Source: Flaccisagitta enflata
Taxonomy: Eukaryota; Chaetognatha; Sagittoidea; Aphragmophora
Reading direction: 5' to 3'
Assembly: GCA_965153355.1 (NCBI GenBank)
Contig: OZ231126.1
Coordinates: 84,692,001 to 84,756,000, forward strand
Length of the DNA stretch: 64,000 nucleotides
Made by a program: the position numbers and the translations under genes. This document shows, piece by piece, positions 11,478 to 23,663 of this stretch. Below the pieces are notes generated by a model. The model saw only the letters and a list, made by a program, of their open reading frames with translations. It was not told the origin of the DNA and searched no databases. Each line of letters opens with the position of its first letter. The stretch's first letter is position 1.

Positions 11478-11714
11478 ATTGATAGTCTCCGTCTTAGGTT
11501 TTGCCCTCTTTGTTTATCCCTCTCTTTCTATTTCGCTTTCTCTTCGTCTCAGATTCTCAATTTCTCTTTCCTGATTTCTTCCTTTCATCTATTCTTCACT
11601 TTCATTATTTTAAAAGACTTTGTCTCTTCCCACTGCTTCCCGTTTCATTCTTTCTTGCACTATAGCATTGTCTGAGTTTCAAAGGGTATGCGTTTGAGAA
11701 ATCCCAGAACTCAC

Positions 11715-11820
<106 letters not shown>

Positions 11821-12030
11821 TGCGCTCCGTCCTTCCGTCTTCTATGAGTCGGGCTTCTGTTTTCCGTTTTCTCGTAATTATTTTCAAATTTCATGTTTTT
11901 CTAAGGGAAAAAAGATTTTATTATGAGTATCGAATTTTGTGAAAGAAAAATCTTTTTTGCTTCTGGGAGGCCCGGGAGACCAGAGGCAAAGGCGGCCACG
12001 ACAAAGGCAGAAACCCCCTTTCAATCTTAC

Positions 12031-12035
12031 TTTCG

Positions 12036-12113
<78 letters not shown>

Positions 12114-12124
12114 TTTCTTTCTTG
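12031..12124. repeat. (CTTT)n tract
   Basis: Nearly pure tetranucleotide, about 24 units. Confidence 0.95.
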
Positions 12125-12189
12125 CTTTGTCTCTTCCTCTTTATGTTCGGTAATCAATTCTCTTTGTTTCTCTTACTGCATGATAGTAG

Positions 12190-12605
12190 CAAAAGCGTTA
12201 GATTGTCAGCGATACCCGTGCCTTGCCTAAGTAGGTTGTGCTTGAAGTTGGAGGGAAAGTACGGCAGCGGCGTCAAAGGGGTCAATGATCTATGCTTTCA
12301 TACATATGGGGAATGCTCTCCTCCTCCTTCTCCTTCTCCTTTGTCCATCCCAAATCCCAAACCCCACCCATGGCAATGAGGCCTAGATCCTTACCCCGAT
12401 GCTGATATTTAGGCCTCAAACCTGGTATCTGGCTTTGAGGCTAGAATTAGGGTCTCTAGGCTGGGATATGGGCCTTGAGACCGAAATTTCGGCCTCGAGA
12501 CAGGGATTTGAGGGGAGGGGGACCAAGAAAAAGAGGGAGGAGAAAATTCCCCATGTATGTAAAAGCATAGGTCATCGACCCCTTCGGGGCTGCTGCCCAA
12601 AAACG
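12190..12605. mobile_element. S-element, CATATGGGGAA subtype
   Basis: Left GCGTTAGATTGTCAGCG, GGCAGCGGCG, GGTCAATGATCTATGC; right GCATAGGTCATCGACCCC and GGGGCTGCTGCCC. A short, diverged array of GGCCTCGAGACTGGGATTT-like units. Confidence 0.75.
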
Positions 12606-12619
12606 GCTGTTCATGGCAA

Positions 12620-13920
12620 AAGATTGTTAAGGCTATTTCTACTTGCTCGTGTCACATTATCATGTGCACATTCCTTATAAACACTTGCACGCACCAACGC
12701 ACTTTCATAAACACAGTGTGGTAGATAGATGGAAAGACAGTCAGATAGACATATTGACAGACATACAGACAGGCAGATTTGACACACATATCCAAAGTCA
12801 CGTGAATCACATGGTTGACCTCCTTGACCTCCAAAATTCCAAAAAACAAAGGAAAACAATCTCAGCTGTTTTTCTGCTGTAATTTCGTACAAAATTCATA
12901 AAATCGCCTTCGACACGCACATCTTGGAAAACTGTCTTGATAGATCGTTTTATTTTTCTCGCTCGGGAGACATTATAACACTGGACCGAACTGTTGTGTC
13001 GATTCATCTAGTTCACGAGCCAGCTTTGGGCCCAAACAATCGCATTGAGTATGCAGCATATTGATGGCGAATTTTTTGTAAACACTCACTCAAGCGTTAA
13101 GTATGGCAGCCAAGAGGATTTCTTTCTTGGTAGACTCGTTAAACGGTTTCAACTTCGTCTGTCTTTTGTTTTCGATCGACGCCCGTAATTGTTTTCTCAT
13201 TAGTATGAAAAATGATGTGATTTTCTTTTGCGAACGCCTCCCTCCACTCTTCCCCCCCCCCGTCCTTAAAATTCCGAAAGAAAAAGGAATGATAAAGAGC
13301 ATTTAAACTAAAATATGTCACATTCGGTTCATTCTTAATTTTTCCCCGCACGGGTATGTTTAAAGGGGAGCCCTGAGTTTTGAAACGACTTGAATGCGTT
13401 TTGGCATAGACCAGTTTCTATTGCGACTTTCTTGGTACTGGATTGCTTATTGTCCCATTTTATTAAAATGCTTTTCCTTTTTTTTCTATGCTGATCATTT
13501 TCTCTTCATCTTGTGGCTCCTCCAATCTTGCTGTATACGACGTATCCGTCCGTCTTAAGCCATGTGCACTTATTTTTGTTCCCTGCTATTTCAGTCGGTT
13601 GGTCAGTGGGTCAACATCTCAGTCTGTAACACTTTGCTCACCTTATTCATCCATGAACTAAATCTGTATTTCACCCATCCCATCCCTCTATCAATCAATC
13701 CATCCCTCCATTCATCCATCCATCCATCCAATCATCCAACCACCCATCCATTCAAGTATCCAACACTCATTCATCAGTGTCGAACCCCGCAATAAGAGCT
13801 AAAAGATTTTATCTGTCATAGAGGGATTTCTGTAATTTCCAGTATAAGAAATGGCATCAGGCGACCAAGATTTCAAATCAATCAATACAATAAGCTGATC
13901 ACTGTCACTCTTGGATACGT
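12620..13920. other. Stretch with no firm gene
   Basis: AGACAG repeats at 12735-12775 and CATC repeats at 13690-13745. A minus frame ending ESTKKEILLAAILNA at 13090 is protein-like but unsupported. GTAGCGGGGTGTAAG at 13922 resembles the end of the 43969 element. Confidence 0.35.
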
Positions 13921-13955
13921 TGTAGCGGGGTGTAAGTGTGATTGTATTTACTTAC

Positions 13956-14058
13956 GTTGAGTGGTGAGACTGGGAAGGATGAACTGGAATGAGATCGAAA
14001 ACAAATTGGACTTTCTCATCGTCGAGATCCAAATGACCTGTCAAGGTCGCATCACCAT
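13956..14058 (-). CDS. Exon C, beta-strand-like segment
   Basis: A 103-nt exon is bounded by (CT)nTTAG on its 5' side and AAC|GTAAGT on its 3' side, both strong sites. Phase 1 in, phase 2 out. It reads (D)GDATLTGHLDLDDEKVQF then VFDLIPVHPSQSHHS(T). The alternation of hydrophobic and polar residues suggests beta structure. The long CT dinucleotide tract is itself the polypyrimidine tract of this acceptor, the clearest such case in the window. There is a weak resemblance to ADAM-type metalloprotease propeptides across exons C and D, but no catalytic motif was found, so I do not name it. Confidence 0.65.
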
Positions 14059-14059
14059 C

Positions 14060-14222
<163 letters not shown>

Positions 14223-14607
14223 CGGAGAAAAACAGAGCGACAGAGAGAGTTAGAGGTCAAGTTGATCTTAGCTCTTCAAGGTTGCTGGTCTAATGAATTT
14301 TCGACGGAAAAAAAGGACGAGCTTTTCAATTCACCTTGATGTCAGGAAGCATCACACTTTTCAAGGTGAAAATTGCATTCATGCAACACCTCACAATCTG
14401 ATACAGTCGGTTCATTATGCTCCATTTGATTTTACTGGAGGGAAATAGCCCCCCCCCCTCGAGAAAAAAGGGAATAAAACAAAACAAAACGTCTCATACT
14501 CAAACACACAAGCACAGTCGCAGATAAACAAAAATAATGATAGCAACAGCAACAGTGTCAACAACAACATCAACGACCACAGAAATAATCGCAGCCACCG
14601 CTACAGT

Positions 14608-14611
14608 TATC

Positions 14612-14642
<31 letters not shown>

Positions 14643-14680
14643 CCACAACCACAACCACAACCACCACCACAACCACCACC

Positions 14681-14731
<51 letters not shown>

Positions 14732-14750
14732 CCAACAACAACAACAACAA
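14608..14750. repeat. (CAA)n/(CCA)n trinucleotide tract
   Basis: Mostly CAA with CCA interruptions; the degenerate left flank from 14537 looks like an aged extension. Confidence 0.9.
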
Positions 14751-15137
14751 CTCCGTCAAGAGTGAAACCATTTCTATTGATGTATTCGTCCGATCGTGTT
14801 CAATCAAGCTTCATTCATCAGAGCGATAAAAGACACAAATTTCCTCTGATCGCCTTTTTTTAAAAACAAGGCATTAGTTTCGTCATCCATCTCCTTAAAT
14901 CCTTCTTTCTTATTCATTTCATCGTTCATTCATTCACTCATTTATTCGTTTATACATTTGTTTCGTTTTAAATGTTTTTACCAGGTTCAAATTCTCTCGA
15001 GGGTCCAGGAGAAGTGAAGTAAAAAAACCCGAATGTTGAAGAAGCCGTTTTTTCTGTTGATAGAAAAAAAATGCTGTAAAAATCTTTTTTAGTACTTTAA
15101 CAGAAACTGTAATATACATGAGGAATCGTTTGGTTTA

Positions 15138-15291
15138 AACAACGACAACGACAATGACAACGAGAACAGCAACGACAACGACAACGACAACGACAACAAC
15201 AACAACAACAGCAACAACAACAACAGCAACAGCGGAAGGCGAACGACGGCAGATGTCTGGCGTCAGCGGACGATTCAACGCCGACACGGAT

Positions 15292-15323
<32 letters not shown>

Positions 15324-15350
15324 CGACGACGACAACGACAACAACGTCCC
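15138..15350. repeat. (AACGAC)n and (AAC)n tracts around a unique core
   Basis: Two tracts flank about 60 bp of GC-rich, non-repetitive DNA. A plus-strand frame reads TATAEGERRQMSGVSGRF then poly-Asn/Asp and a stop at 15372. It could be a coding remnant, but no splice sites support it. Confidence 0.8.
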
Positions 15351-15633
15351 ATGCCCATTCCCACATCAGTGATCATCAATACTGTCTCGGTCGCCCGTTG
15401 GTGAGGCTCGAATTAGGGCTGGGGCTACTCTCTGCCTTTCCCCCTTTTTTCCCAGCTTCCTAATCAAAGTCCCGACACAACCCCACATGGTTCCCAGGTA
15501 CCCCCCTTTTCAACAATCCCTGACTTTATGACCCGAATTTGAAAGAGGCGGGAGCGAGAATTGAAAAAAAAAACGAGAAAAGATTTGATTATATTAGACA
15601 AGGAAAAAAAATTATAGAAAAACAAATTCTGAC

Positions 15634-15703
15634 CTTGTGACGTTTCGGTTTGGCTCGAGGGCTTTGATGAGCCGTGAAAGTCTGACGAAGTCGAAGGCGA
15701 AAC
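15634..15703 (-). CDS. Exon B, Ser/Thr-rich linker
   Basis: A 70-nt exon has acceptor CCCATTTTCAG on its 5' side and donor CAAG|GTCAGA. It starts in phase 0 and ends in phase 1, reading VSPSTSSDFHGSSKPS and on to a final SQ. The intron in front carries a (CT)n tract at 15811-15842. The phases match both exon A (phase 0 end) and exon C (phase 1 start). It probably encodes a flexible, phosphorylatable linker between the helical part and the next domain. A Ser-rich chance frame is possible, but the borders and phase fit argue against it. Confidence 0.55.
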
Positions 15704-15742
15704 CTGAAAATGGGGAAAAATTCAAAACCGTGAGTCCGTAAT

Positions 15743-15815
15743 TTAATGAAAATTATATTTAGTGCGCGTTGCCAAAAATAAACATAAACAGTGGAAAGAT
15801 ATATTTGAGAGGGTA

Positions 15816-15846
<31 letters not shown>

Positions 15847-16141
15847 AGTGAGATTTAACATTTAATGCATCAGCCGTTAAACGCTCACAAGGAACAGGCC
15901 ATCGATACATATGTAGGCTTGAATTCTCCTGTTTTAGTTTTATGACGTTTGGGTAATCTACAGGGGGTAGTTCCATAATATGCATTACAAAAAGGGGTTG
16001 AAAGAATTGGTGGTCTAAGACCGCTAGTGAGTCAGTCTCTCGTCCTTCAATGGCCTTTAAGTGAAAAACTGGTAGAGTCCTGGACTTGTGTCCTCTGCTG
16101 GACAATACCTCAGACAGACAGACAGAGATTCCTAAGGCCAC
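15743..16141 (-). CDS. Unassigned 100-codon non-repetitive frame
   Basis: The frame is open and mostly of mixed composition (for example FHLKAIEGRETDSLAVLDH and FVMHIMELPPVDYPNVIKL) before it enters a (CT)n tract. It lies in the intron between exons A and B on the same strand, and no splice borders are convincing. It may be a remnant of an inserted element or chance. Confidence 0.2.
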
Positions 16142-16626
16142 TTCGGGTGAGATGTCAGTCAGGCCCGATAAGCGGGGTCACCTAACTAATTCTCCTTCGT
16201 TCTAATTTTAAAACGAAAAATAAGAACATAATGTAGATCTAATACTACGCGGAAAACATAATTCTACGTTAAGAACATAATCACAGCCAGGTGTTTCGTG
16301 GAACGAAAGAAAGGAATGATGATAAGGAGAGCAACCTAATGTCAGTTCAGGTAATGTTTGGTGGGTCATAGGCAATCAATCACACAGGAATAGCATCAAA
16401 AGTTTCGTTTCAACTAAAAGAAAAGTGATCTTCAACTTGAGTTCGACGTCTTGATAGAGTTTCTATGGTTTAAGAGGGCGTGAGCATACTGAGCAGGGGG
16501 TGAACAAACTGATCGGCAACGTTGGACGATATGACGAGGACCAAGGCGAATGGCGCTGTTGACGCCTCGGTGACATCGGCTTCAGCGGCCGCGCCTCCCT
16601 CCCCGACCACGACGACACCCCTTCAC

Positions 16627-17266
16627 ATCTTTCCCATCTCCACTACTCTTCTCCTTCTTCTCCGTCTTTATCCCGCACGCTTCCGCCGCTGCCTCCGGGG
16701 GCCCCCCAGCGCACTCGGTAGGATCCTCGACCATCTCGAACCCGTGTTTCTTTGACAGATTCAAGTCGGCCTGGTTGCGGATCTCTTTGAGGGAATTGAT
16801 GAAGTTGCTCGTGTCCCTTTTTAGAGATGGCCAGTAGAGTGGATTCGCACGATCTCCGACGGCGAGTTCGAGCTGCTTAAAGGTGTTCCTGGTGAATGTG
16901 AGAGCTTTGTCGAGAGTATCGAGGCAGCCGTCTTCTAGAGCTTTGGCTGAGCGGAAAATGCCGTTCAGATGCTGCTCCTCGAAGTCCATTTTCGAGAGTC
17001 GATCTTCGGCGGGAACGATCATCTTGTCGAGGTAAATGACAGTCGCACCGTAGACGTCTTCTGGAGAAATTTCGGATGGCGATTCGTCGACACTGACTCT
17101 AGCTGCATTATTGATGAAGTGGACCGCGACTTCCTGGAGTCCCTTTCGCAGAGCCTCAGGATTTGGAACGTTCTCTATCTTCCAGGAGCCAATGATGGGA
17201 TGAGCTGAAGGTTCCTCGTTGATGAATCCAACCTGATATTCCATGTTGTTGTTGTTGTTGTTGTTG
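16627..17266 (-). CDS. Exon A of a four-exon unknown protein (220-residue open frame)
   Basis: A non-repetitive frame reads from ATG at 17244 (MEYQVGFINEEPSAHP) or from ATG at 17277 through a short AAC tract. The upstream TACTGAAT...TTTACAG at 17267 looks like a branch point plus acceptor, so the 17277 start may be intronic and 17244 is preferred. The product looks helical and soluble with an acidic/Lys-rich end and no signal peptide or membrane segment. The exon can end at GAT|GTGAAG (16627) in phase 0, which fits exon B. If unspliced, the frame runs 14 more codons to a stop at 16582. Beyond that, the neighbouring frame stays open with GC-rich coding-like triplets for about 49 codons to a stop at 16470, reached by losing one G of a GGGG run at 16618-16621. 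Family not recognised. Confidence 0.7.
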
Positions 17267-17334
17267 CTGTAAATCATGATTCAGTAGTCCTCATGGTGGG
17301 AGGGGGGCTCATACAGAAGGATGAGTGTATGTAC

Positions 17335-17900
17335 AAAAATTCGCCCCTGTGTTCAACAGGACATTGGTCTTTTGGGGCAGGAGCTGTATGCTCAAATTGC
17401 TAAAAAAAAAAACCAAAAAATAAATAGTCTCAAAAGGGTTAGATGGTCAGTGGTACCCATTGCCCCTATGCGAGTGTTTGTGGATGTGTGGTGATAGGGG
17501 CAGTGGCCGTGAAAGGGTTGATGACTTATGCTGTTCTAGTAAGTGTGTGATTTGAACCTTTGGGCTGGGTTATGGGTGTCAAGGCTTGATATCAGTCAGC
17601 AAGCCACAGAAGGACCCGATGACCTATGCTTAACACTGGGATTTTAGTCTTGGAGTATAAGATTTGAGCCTAAAGGCAGGGGTTTGGGCATGAAGGTTAG
17701 AATATTGGCTTAGAGGGTGGGATTTAGGTTCAAGGCTTTGATTTGGGTTCAAGGCTTTGAATTGAGTCTTAAGCCTTGGATTTGTGCCTTGAGGTGTAGG
17801 ATATGGGCCTTGAAGCTGGGATTTGGGCCTTGAGGCTGGGGATTGAAGCAGGGGCTGGGATTTGAGCACTGGGCTGGGATGTGAGCCTCAAGGCTGGGAT
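17335..17900. mobile_element. S-element, decayed
   Basis: CCTGTGTTCAACAGGACATTGG at the left, then GGTTAGATGGTCAGTGGTACC, GGGGCAGTGGCCG, and about 20-bp GGGATTTGGGCCTTGAGGCT units to 17900; no clear right terminus. Confidence 0.55.
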
Positions 17901-18224
17901 GAAGCATGATGCTGGAGATTGAGGCACTTGATTAGAAGGGCAATAGAAGAGAGAAATGGGGAGAGGAAAATTTCTGGATATATGTAAATCCTGCAGTGCT
18001 GAAATATAGGGTGTGTAAAGAGTACCAACAGACCAAACAGACCAATGATCCAACCAACTGACCATCAATGGATATAAAGCAAGTGTAAGTTGCAGCCTGA
18101 CTAAAAATGAATGAATGATTGAGAGAATGAAAAAAGACAGAATGAGACAATAGACCCCAAAAAAAAACAAAAAAACAAAAAACAGAAAACAAAAAAAGTG
18201 AAAAAAAAGGAGAGAAAGAAGGAG

Positions 18225-18229
18225 GAAAG

Positions 18230-18268
<39 letters not shown>

Positions 18269-18388
18269 AAAAGAAAAGAAAGAAAGAAAGAAAGAAGGAA
18301 AGAAAGAAAGAAAAAGAAAGAAAGAAAGAAAGAAAGAAAGAAAAAAAAAGAAAAGAAAAGAAAAAGAGAAAGAAAAAGAAAAAAAGAA
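18225..18388. repeat. (AAAG)n tract
   Basis: Interrupted AAAG tetramers. Confidence 0.9.
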
Positions 18389-18500
18389 GATCAAACAAAT
18401 GATGAAATCAAAGCGATTTTCATCTCTTTTTATGCTCAAATCATGAAAAAATGATTTGAGTGTTTGAAAATCATCCCGAGCAAGAAGTGAGACAGCCCTT

Positions 18501-18501
<1 letters not shown>

Positions 18502-18556
<55 letters not shown>
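18502..18556. repeat. (GA)n tract
   Basis: Pure GA. Confidence 0.95.
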
Positions 18557-18669
18557 CTGAGACGAAACAGACAAAACAGACCATAAGCAAAACATAGAGA
18601 GAGAGACAAACAGAGAGAGAGAGTCAAAGAGAGACAAACAGAGAAGCAGAGATGGAGGGACAAAGAGCT

Positions 18670-18686
18670 AACCTTGGCAAAATTCA
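18670..18686 (-). other. Possible short first exon (MNFAK) with donor
   Basis: The minus strand reads ATG AAT TTT GCC AAG followed by GTTAGC and a long pyrimidine-rich stretch with a (CT)n tract. It could be a first coding exon upstream of exon A, but phase 0 here does not match the exon A frame, so it stays tentative. Confidence 0.2.
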
Positions 18687-19353
18687 TGTTTGAAAGCTCT
18701 GTGGAAGATCTTCCAAATTATAGAAATCATAGATTTGCAAAGAAGTGCAATTTTCCATTTTTTTCTGGAATACGATTTTAGACCAAGATTTTCAAAACGG
18801 AATGATATCCATGACAAGAAAGAGCTTTTCATTTATTCAAAATAGCGCCAAGAACATTTTTTTTACTGCGCAAAAAATAAATATCATGAAAAGCATTCCT
18901 GGAATACCTGGTCATGGAATTTCTGAAGTGGTTTTGCTAATCTTTGAATACTTTGTACCTATTTTCATCCAAATGCGATATCTAAACAAGTAAAGCGAAC
19001 AAAACAAATTCCCATTTGAAAGTTCCTCACAGAGCTTATAGACGTTCATTAATTCTGCTGTTCTTTTTTAAGCTTGACTGTTAAATACTTACATGCATCT
19101 TGTTGATTTTTTTTTTGCCATAGTTAGAGAGAAAAATAGGCATAACCAGATGATATACAGACAAACAGGGAGACACAACGAAAGACAGACAGACAAGGAA
19201 AGAATGAGAAAGACTGAGACAGGCCAAACGAGACTGCAAGAGAGATAATGAGAGACTAAAAAGAAAGTGAGATGAGATGAGATGAGACGGAAAAAAAAGG
19301 AGAAATTTCTTGGCAAATCCAACGAAAATGGGACAATGCAACGCCTCGCCAAC

Positions 19354-19478
<125 letters not shown>

Positions 19479-19559
19479 GGTTAAAAGCGCATAAAACCCC
19501 CCAAGAATTGTTATTGGAAAACCCTGAAAATTAAAAGGGAACAAAGGACGAAAAAAAAA

Positions 19560-19895
19560 AAGATAAAGAGCAGAGATTGAAATGTGGTTAAGAACTTAGA
19601 TTAAACAGACATTAAATGAAAATCAAAATCCGAAGCCGAAAACGTATTAAGGAGGACGATTAAGAGTGGATATCTAGATGAGATGAGCCAAGAGTTGGCT
19701 TTGATTTTAGGGGGAAGTAGTTAAGGAAGATACAATCTTACGATTATATTTCAATTTCACATCCCAACCTGTCTTATGTTATAAAGCAGTTTGGCATCAT
19801 ACTGTCTCTATTTAATATCATAGGATGAAGCAGTTTTACATCTGCATCCCGACTTACTGTCTTTCTGTTATCAGATTTGATGAAGCGTGCATTGC
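19560..19895. other. Stretch with nothing assigned
   Basis: Purine-rich, then AT-rich, with no frame, tract or family motif. Confidence 0.4.
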
Positions 19896-20409
19896 TTGGG
19901 TGCTTCACATAGCAAAAGTTGGAAGTATCCCCTCACCCTACTTAGGTAATATGGAGGAGCAAAAATCATGGAGATGACCATTTTCCTTTTTTCAAAATTC
20001 CTTCATCTTCCGTTTTTGTTTAAGCTTTAAAGTTCCCACAGATTTCCCAGAATTCAGCAAATTCCTATGTAGTTTTGTTACAAAAAGGATAATCATTTGT
20101 TTTAAAAAATCATGATGTTTGTAAAAATGAACTAAAATATCAAAATATAGGTTATGAAAGAGCCTGAAAAAAAACAGAATTACAATTCTTTGAAGACTGG
20201 AAATTTGTAAAAGGTAATTTAAACAATGTCAGCATATTGTTTTATCCCACTGCATTATGCAAATTAGGTCCACAAAAACAATTTTTTAAAAAACGGAAAA
20301 TGAACAAACTTTGATAAAAGAAAAATGGTAAAGGTCTTAAAATTAGTCACTCCACATAAGATGAGAGGGCGAAAAGAAATAGCCAACTTTTGCTATGTGA
20401 AGCACCCAA
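19896..20409. mobile_element. Inverted-repeat element, 514 bp
   Basis: A perfect 27-bp inverted repeat TTGGGTGCTTCACATAGC...(19896-19922, 20383-20409), with weaker inward similarity. The 84-codon frame at 20325 reads across the repeat and is not believed. Confidence 0.7.
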
Positions 20410-20973
20410 GTGCATTGCTTTTACGTAACCGTTGTATTGGTAGGCTCCTTAAATGGATATGTCCAGTTTTCTTTGTGAGATCATTACAGGTTGGAGAACA
20501 GATAACGTCAAAACTGAATACCCTCATGTTAAGACTTCAATTTCAGTCTCCAAATGTGGCTCTCAAAGACGGGCTGTAAATTGTATTCTCTAAGTCAAGT
20601 AACACAAACAACGCCATGAAGCCAGAACAAATGTATCCACGTGTATTTCGAGACATTAGTCCACTGGGACAATATAGGAGCTTCCGCTTTTCTAACCATC
20701 AATACGCTCATTAAGTTTTAAGACGAAACAATCGCCACTCTGACCATGTGAAACATGCAATATCCTTTCATGGCACTTGGCGATCAAGAATTCTCTTTTC
20801 AAAAAAAAAGGTGTGATTTACTCGTTTTAATCTGAATGTACAATCAAGAAAGTGAATGATTCTTAACTGAGGAATTCATAGTTGGATCCTTGTAATCGAT
20901 TAGATGTAACAACAAGATGCGCGTTATCGGTCAGTGCACCTACAAATTCGAATCCCTGAGCGCGATGTTAAAA

Positions 20974-22632
20974 AACAAGGCCAACACCTATAAGTCGCGT
21001 GCGGGACTTACATAATTACTGATAATTCCCTTTAAAATGATTATGATTTCCAATAATTAGCTATCATTACCTTTAATTAATCTAATGACCTAAAATTACT
21101 TATGATTAGATATTGACCTATAAGAACCAATGATTACCTATAATACCCTATGATTACCTATATTTACCTATAACTGCATAATGACCTTTGGTTACCTTTG
21201 ATTACGTAATAACCTATAACAACCAATAATGACTTAATATGACTTACTAGACTATAATGACCAAATGACTAAAATGACCACAATGACCTAAATGACTTGA
21301 ATTGACTAAAATTGACTTAGAATAATTTTAATTGACTCAAATTGAGTCAAAGTGACTTAAAATGACTTAAAATGACTTAAAATGACCTAAAAAGACTTAA
21401 ATTGACTTAAAATGGCCTAAATTGACTTGAATTGACCTAAAATGATTAAAATGCCTTAAGTGACTGAAATGACTTACATTGACTTAAAATGACTTAAAAT
21501 GACTTGAAATGACCTAAAGTGACTTAAAATCACTTGAGATGATATGAATTGATATACTGAATTAAAATGTCTTAAAAAGGACGTTATGGACAAAAAAGTA
21601 AGAAGGGGACAGACTAACCAACGAACTTAAAATGACTTTGAATGACTTAGAATGACTTAGAATGACTTAGAATGACTTAGATTGACTTAACATGACTTAA
21701 ACTAAATTAAATTGACTCTAAAAAGGACGTAATGGACAAAAAAGTAAAAAGGGGACAGACCAACCAACCGACTTAAAATGACTTAAAATGACTTAGAATG
21801 ATTTAGAATGACTTAGAATAACTTAGAATGACTTAGAATGACTTAAAATGACTTAAGATGAATCAAAATGACTCAAAAAAGGATATAATGGACAAAAAAG
21901 TAAAAAGGGGACAGACCAACCAACCAACTTAGAATGACTTAAAATGACTTAGAATGACTTAGAATGACCTAAAATGACTTAAAATGAATTAAAATGAATC
22001 AAAATGACTCAAAAAGGATGTAATGGACAAAAAAGTAAAAAGGGGACAGACCAACCAACCGACTTAAAATGACTTAAAATGACTTAAATGACTTAAAATG
22101 ACTTAGAATGACTCAAAATGACTTAAAATGAATCAAAATGACTCAAAAAAGGATGTAATGGACAAAAAAGTAAAAAGGGGACAGACCAACCAACCAACTT
22201 AAAATGACTTAAAATGACTTAGAATGACTTAGAATGACCTAAAATGACTTAAAATGAATTAAAATGAATCAAAATGACTCAAAAAGGATATAATGGACAA
22301 GAAAAAAGGGACAGACCAACCATGACTTAAAATGACTTAAAATAACTTAGAATGACTTAAAATGACTTAAAATGACTTAAAATGACTTAAAATGAATTAA
22401 AATGAATTAAAATGAATTAAAATGAATATAAATGACTCAAAAAAGGACAAAATGGACAAAAAAGTAAAAAGGGGACAGACCAACCAACCAACTCAAAATG
22501 ACTTAGAATGACTTAAAATGACTTAGAATGACTTAAAATGACTTAAAATGACGTAATGGACAAAAAAGTAAAAAGGGGACCGACCAACGGACCGACAAAG
22601 CGGGATGTAGAGTCGCGTGCACGCGACTAAAA
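20974..22632 (-). mobile_element. Large H-element with TGACTTAAAA satellite
   Basis: Starts AACAAGGCCAACACCTATAA and AGTCGCGTGCGGG, and ends GACCGACAAAGCGGG...hairpin AGTCGCGTGCACGCGACT. The interior is about 1.5 kb of 10-bp units, first degenerate (ACCTATAATT-like), then regular TGACTTAAAA. From 21575 there is a higher-order unit of about 130-160 bp, marked eight times by AATGGACAAAAAAGTAAAAA followed by GGGGACAGACCAACC. Confidence 0.85.
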
Positions 22633-22636
22633 AACA

Positions 22637-22851
22637 CGATTTTTAGTCGCGTGTACGCGACTTTACAATCCGCCAAGTCAGTCGGTCCGTCGACCCGTTG
22701 GTTGGTTGGTCGGTAACACTTAGCTTTTTTCGGCGATTTTGGCTTTTTTTGCATTACTGCTCCTGCCCAAATGCTTTGTTACCCTTATTATCCCCACCCC
22801 TGTCCACCCGCGCACGCGACTTCGGTAGCCGTGTATACGGCCTTGTTTGTT
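22637..22851 (+). mobile_element. H-element, head-to-head with the preceding one
   Basis: Begins AGTCGCGTGTACGCGACT five bases after the hairpin of its neighbour. Ladder GGTTGGTTGGTCGG; ends CACGCGACTTCGGTAGCC and palindrome GCCGTGTATACGGC, then CTTGTTTG. Confidence 0.8.
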
Positions 22852-23255
22852 TAAGATATAGTTAAGCACGTGCTGTTTAAAATAATCGAAAGGTAATAGA
22901 TTGGTTCATACAACAGTCACAAGAAAAAAGAAGGAATTTTGATGAGGACGTAAAAGTGTTTCCTTTTAGCGCAATTTTGAAACGAAAAGAAATCAAAAAG
23001 AATTTAATCTTATTTTTTTTTTTATTAAATCTGGATCTGATGGTCGAATATACGATAAAATTTGATTTAAAAAAAAACGAAAAAAGAAAGAATTAGTTTA
23101 TGTACCAAACAATTTTTCACGCGGAGGTTTTGTTACCGATGCTATAAACTTGATCGCCGATCCGCGAGAAGCAACGGTCCACGTTCAGGCATTTCAAAAT
23201 AATACAGAATAAAAAAGAAAAAAAAAAACAATCTGAAGCAAGCGAAACTATTTAT

Positions 23256-23297
<42 letters not shown>

Positions 23298-23384
23298 TGA
23301 GAAAAAGAAAAAACAACACGTGAACAAAGTCAAGTAGGCAAAGAATGCTTCCACCATGTGTATGAACATTTTTTTTGATGATTG

Positions 23385-23535
23385 AATGAATGAATGAGTG
23401 AAATAATGAATGAATGAATGAATGAATGATTGAATGAATGAATGAATGAATGAATGAATGAATGAATGAATGAATGAATGAATGAATGAATGAATGAATG
23501 AAAAAAATGAATAAAGTAATGATTGAATGAATGAG
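23385..23535. repeat. (GAAT)n tract next to an H-element
   Basis: GAAT tetramers form the internal array of the H-element ending at 23663. The same tetramer (as ATTC) fills the H-element at 56697-57066. Confidence 0.9.
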
Positions 23536-23663
23536 TAAACAAGGCCAAGTAGGCCAATAATGTGCGACGTATGGATCGACGAATGAATGCGTAACCGACC
23601 AACCAACCGACCAACCGGCCGACGGATCCAGCCAGTTATAGAGGTGCTTTGTCGCACCTAAAA
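23536..23663 (-). mobile_element. H-element, AGGTGC subtype
   Basis: AACAAGGCCAAGTAGGCCAA start, ACCGACCAACC ladder, terminal hairpin AGGTGC-TTTGTC-GCACCT followed by AAAAAA. The (GAAT)n block to its left is probably part of it. Confidence 0.75.

Noticed and set aside
14335-14420. Possible exon MNRLYQIVRCC...LPDIK with donor ATCAAG|GTGAAT
   Set aside because: It lies between exons B and C, but its phase does not fit either neighbour, which join perfectly without it.
20325-20579. 84-codon mixed-composition plus frame
   Set aside because: It overlaps the inverted repeat of the 19896-20409 element and has no splice or homology support.
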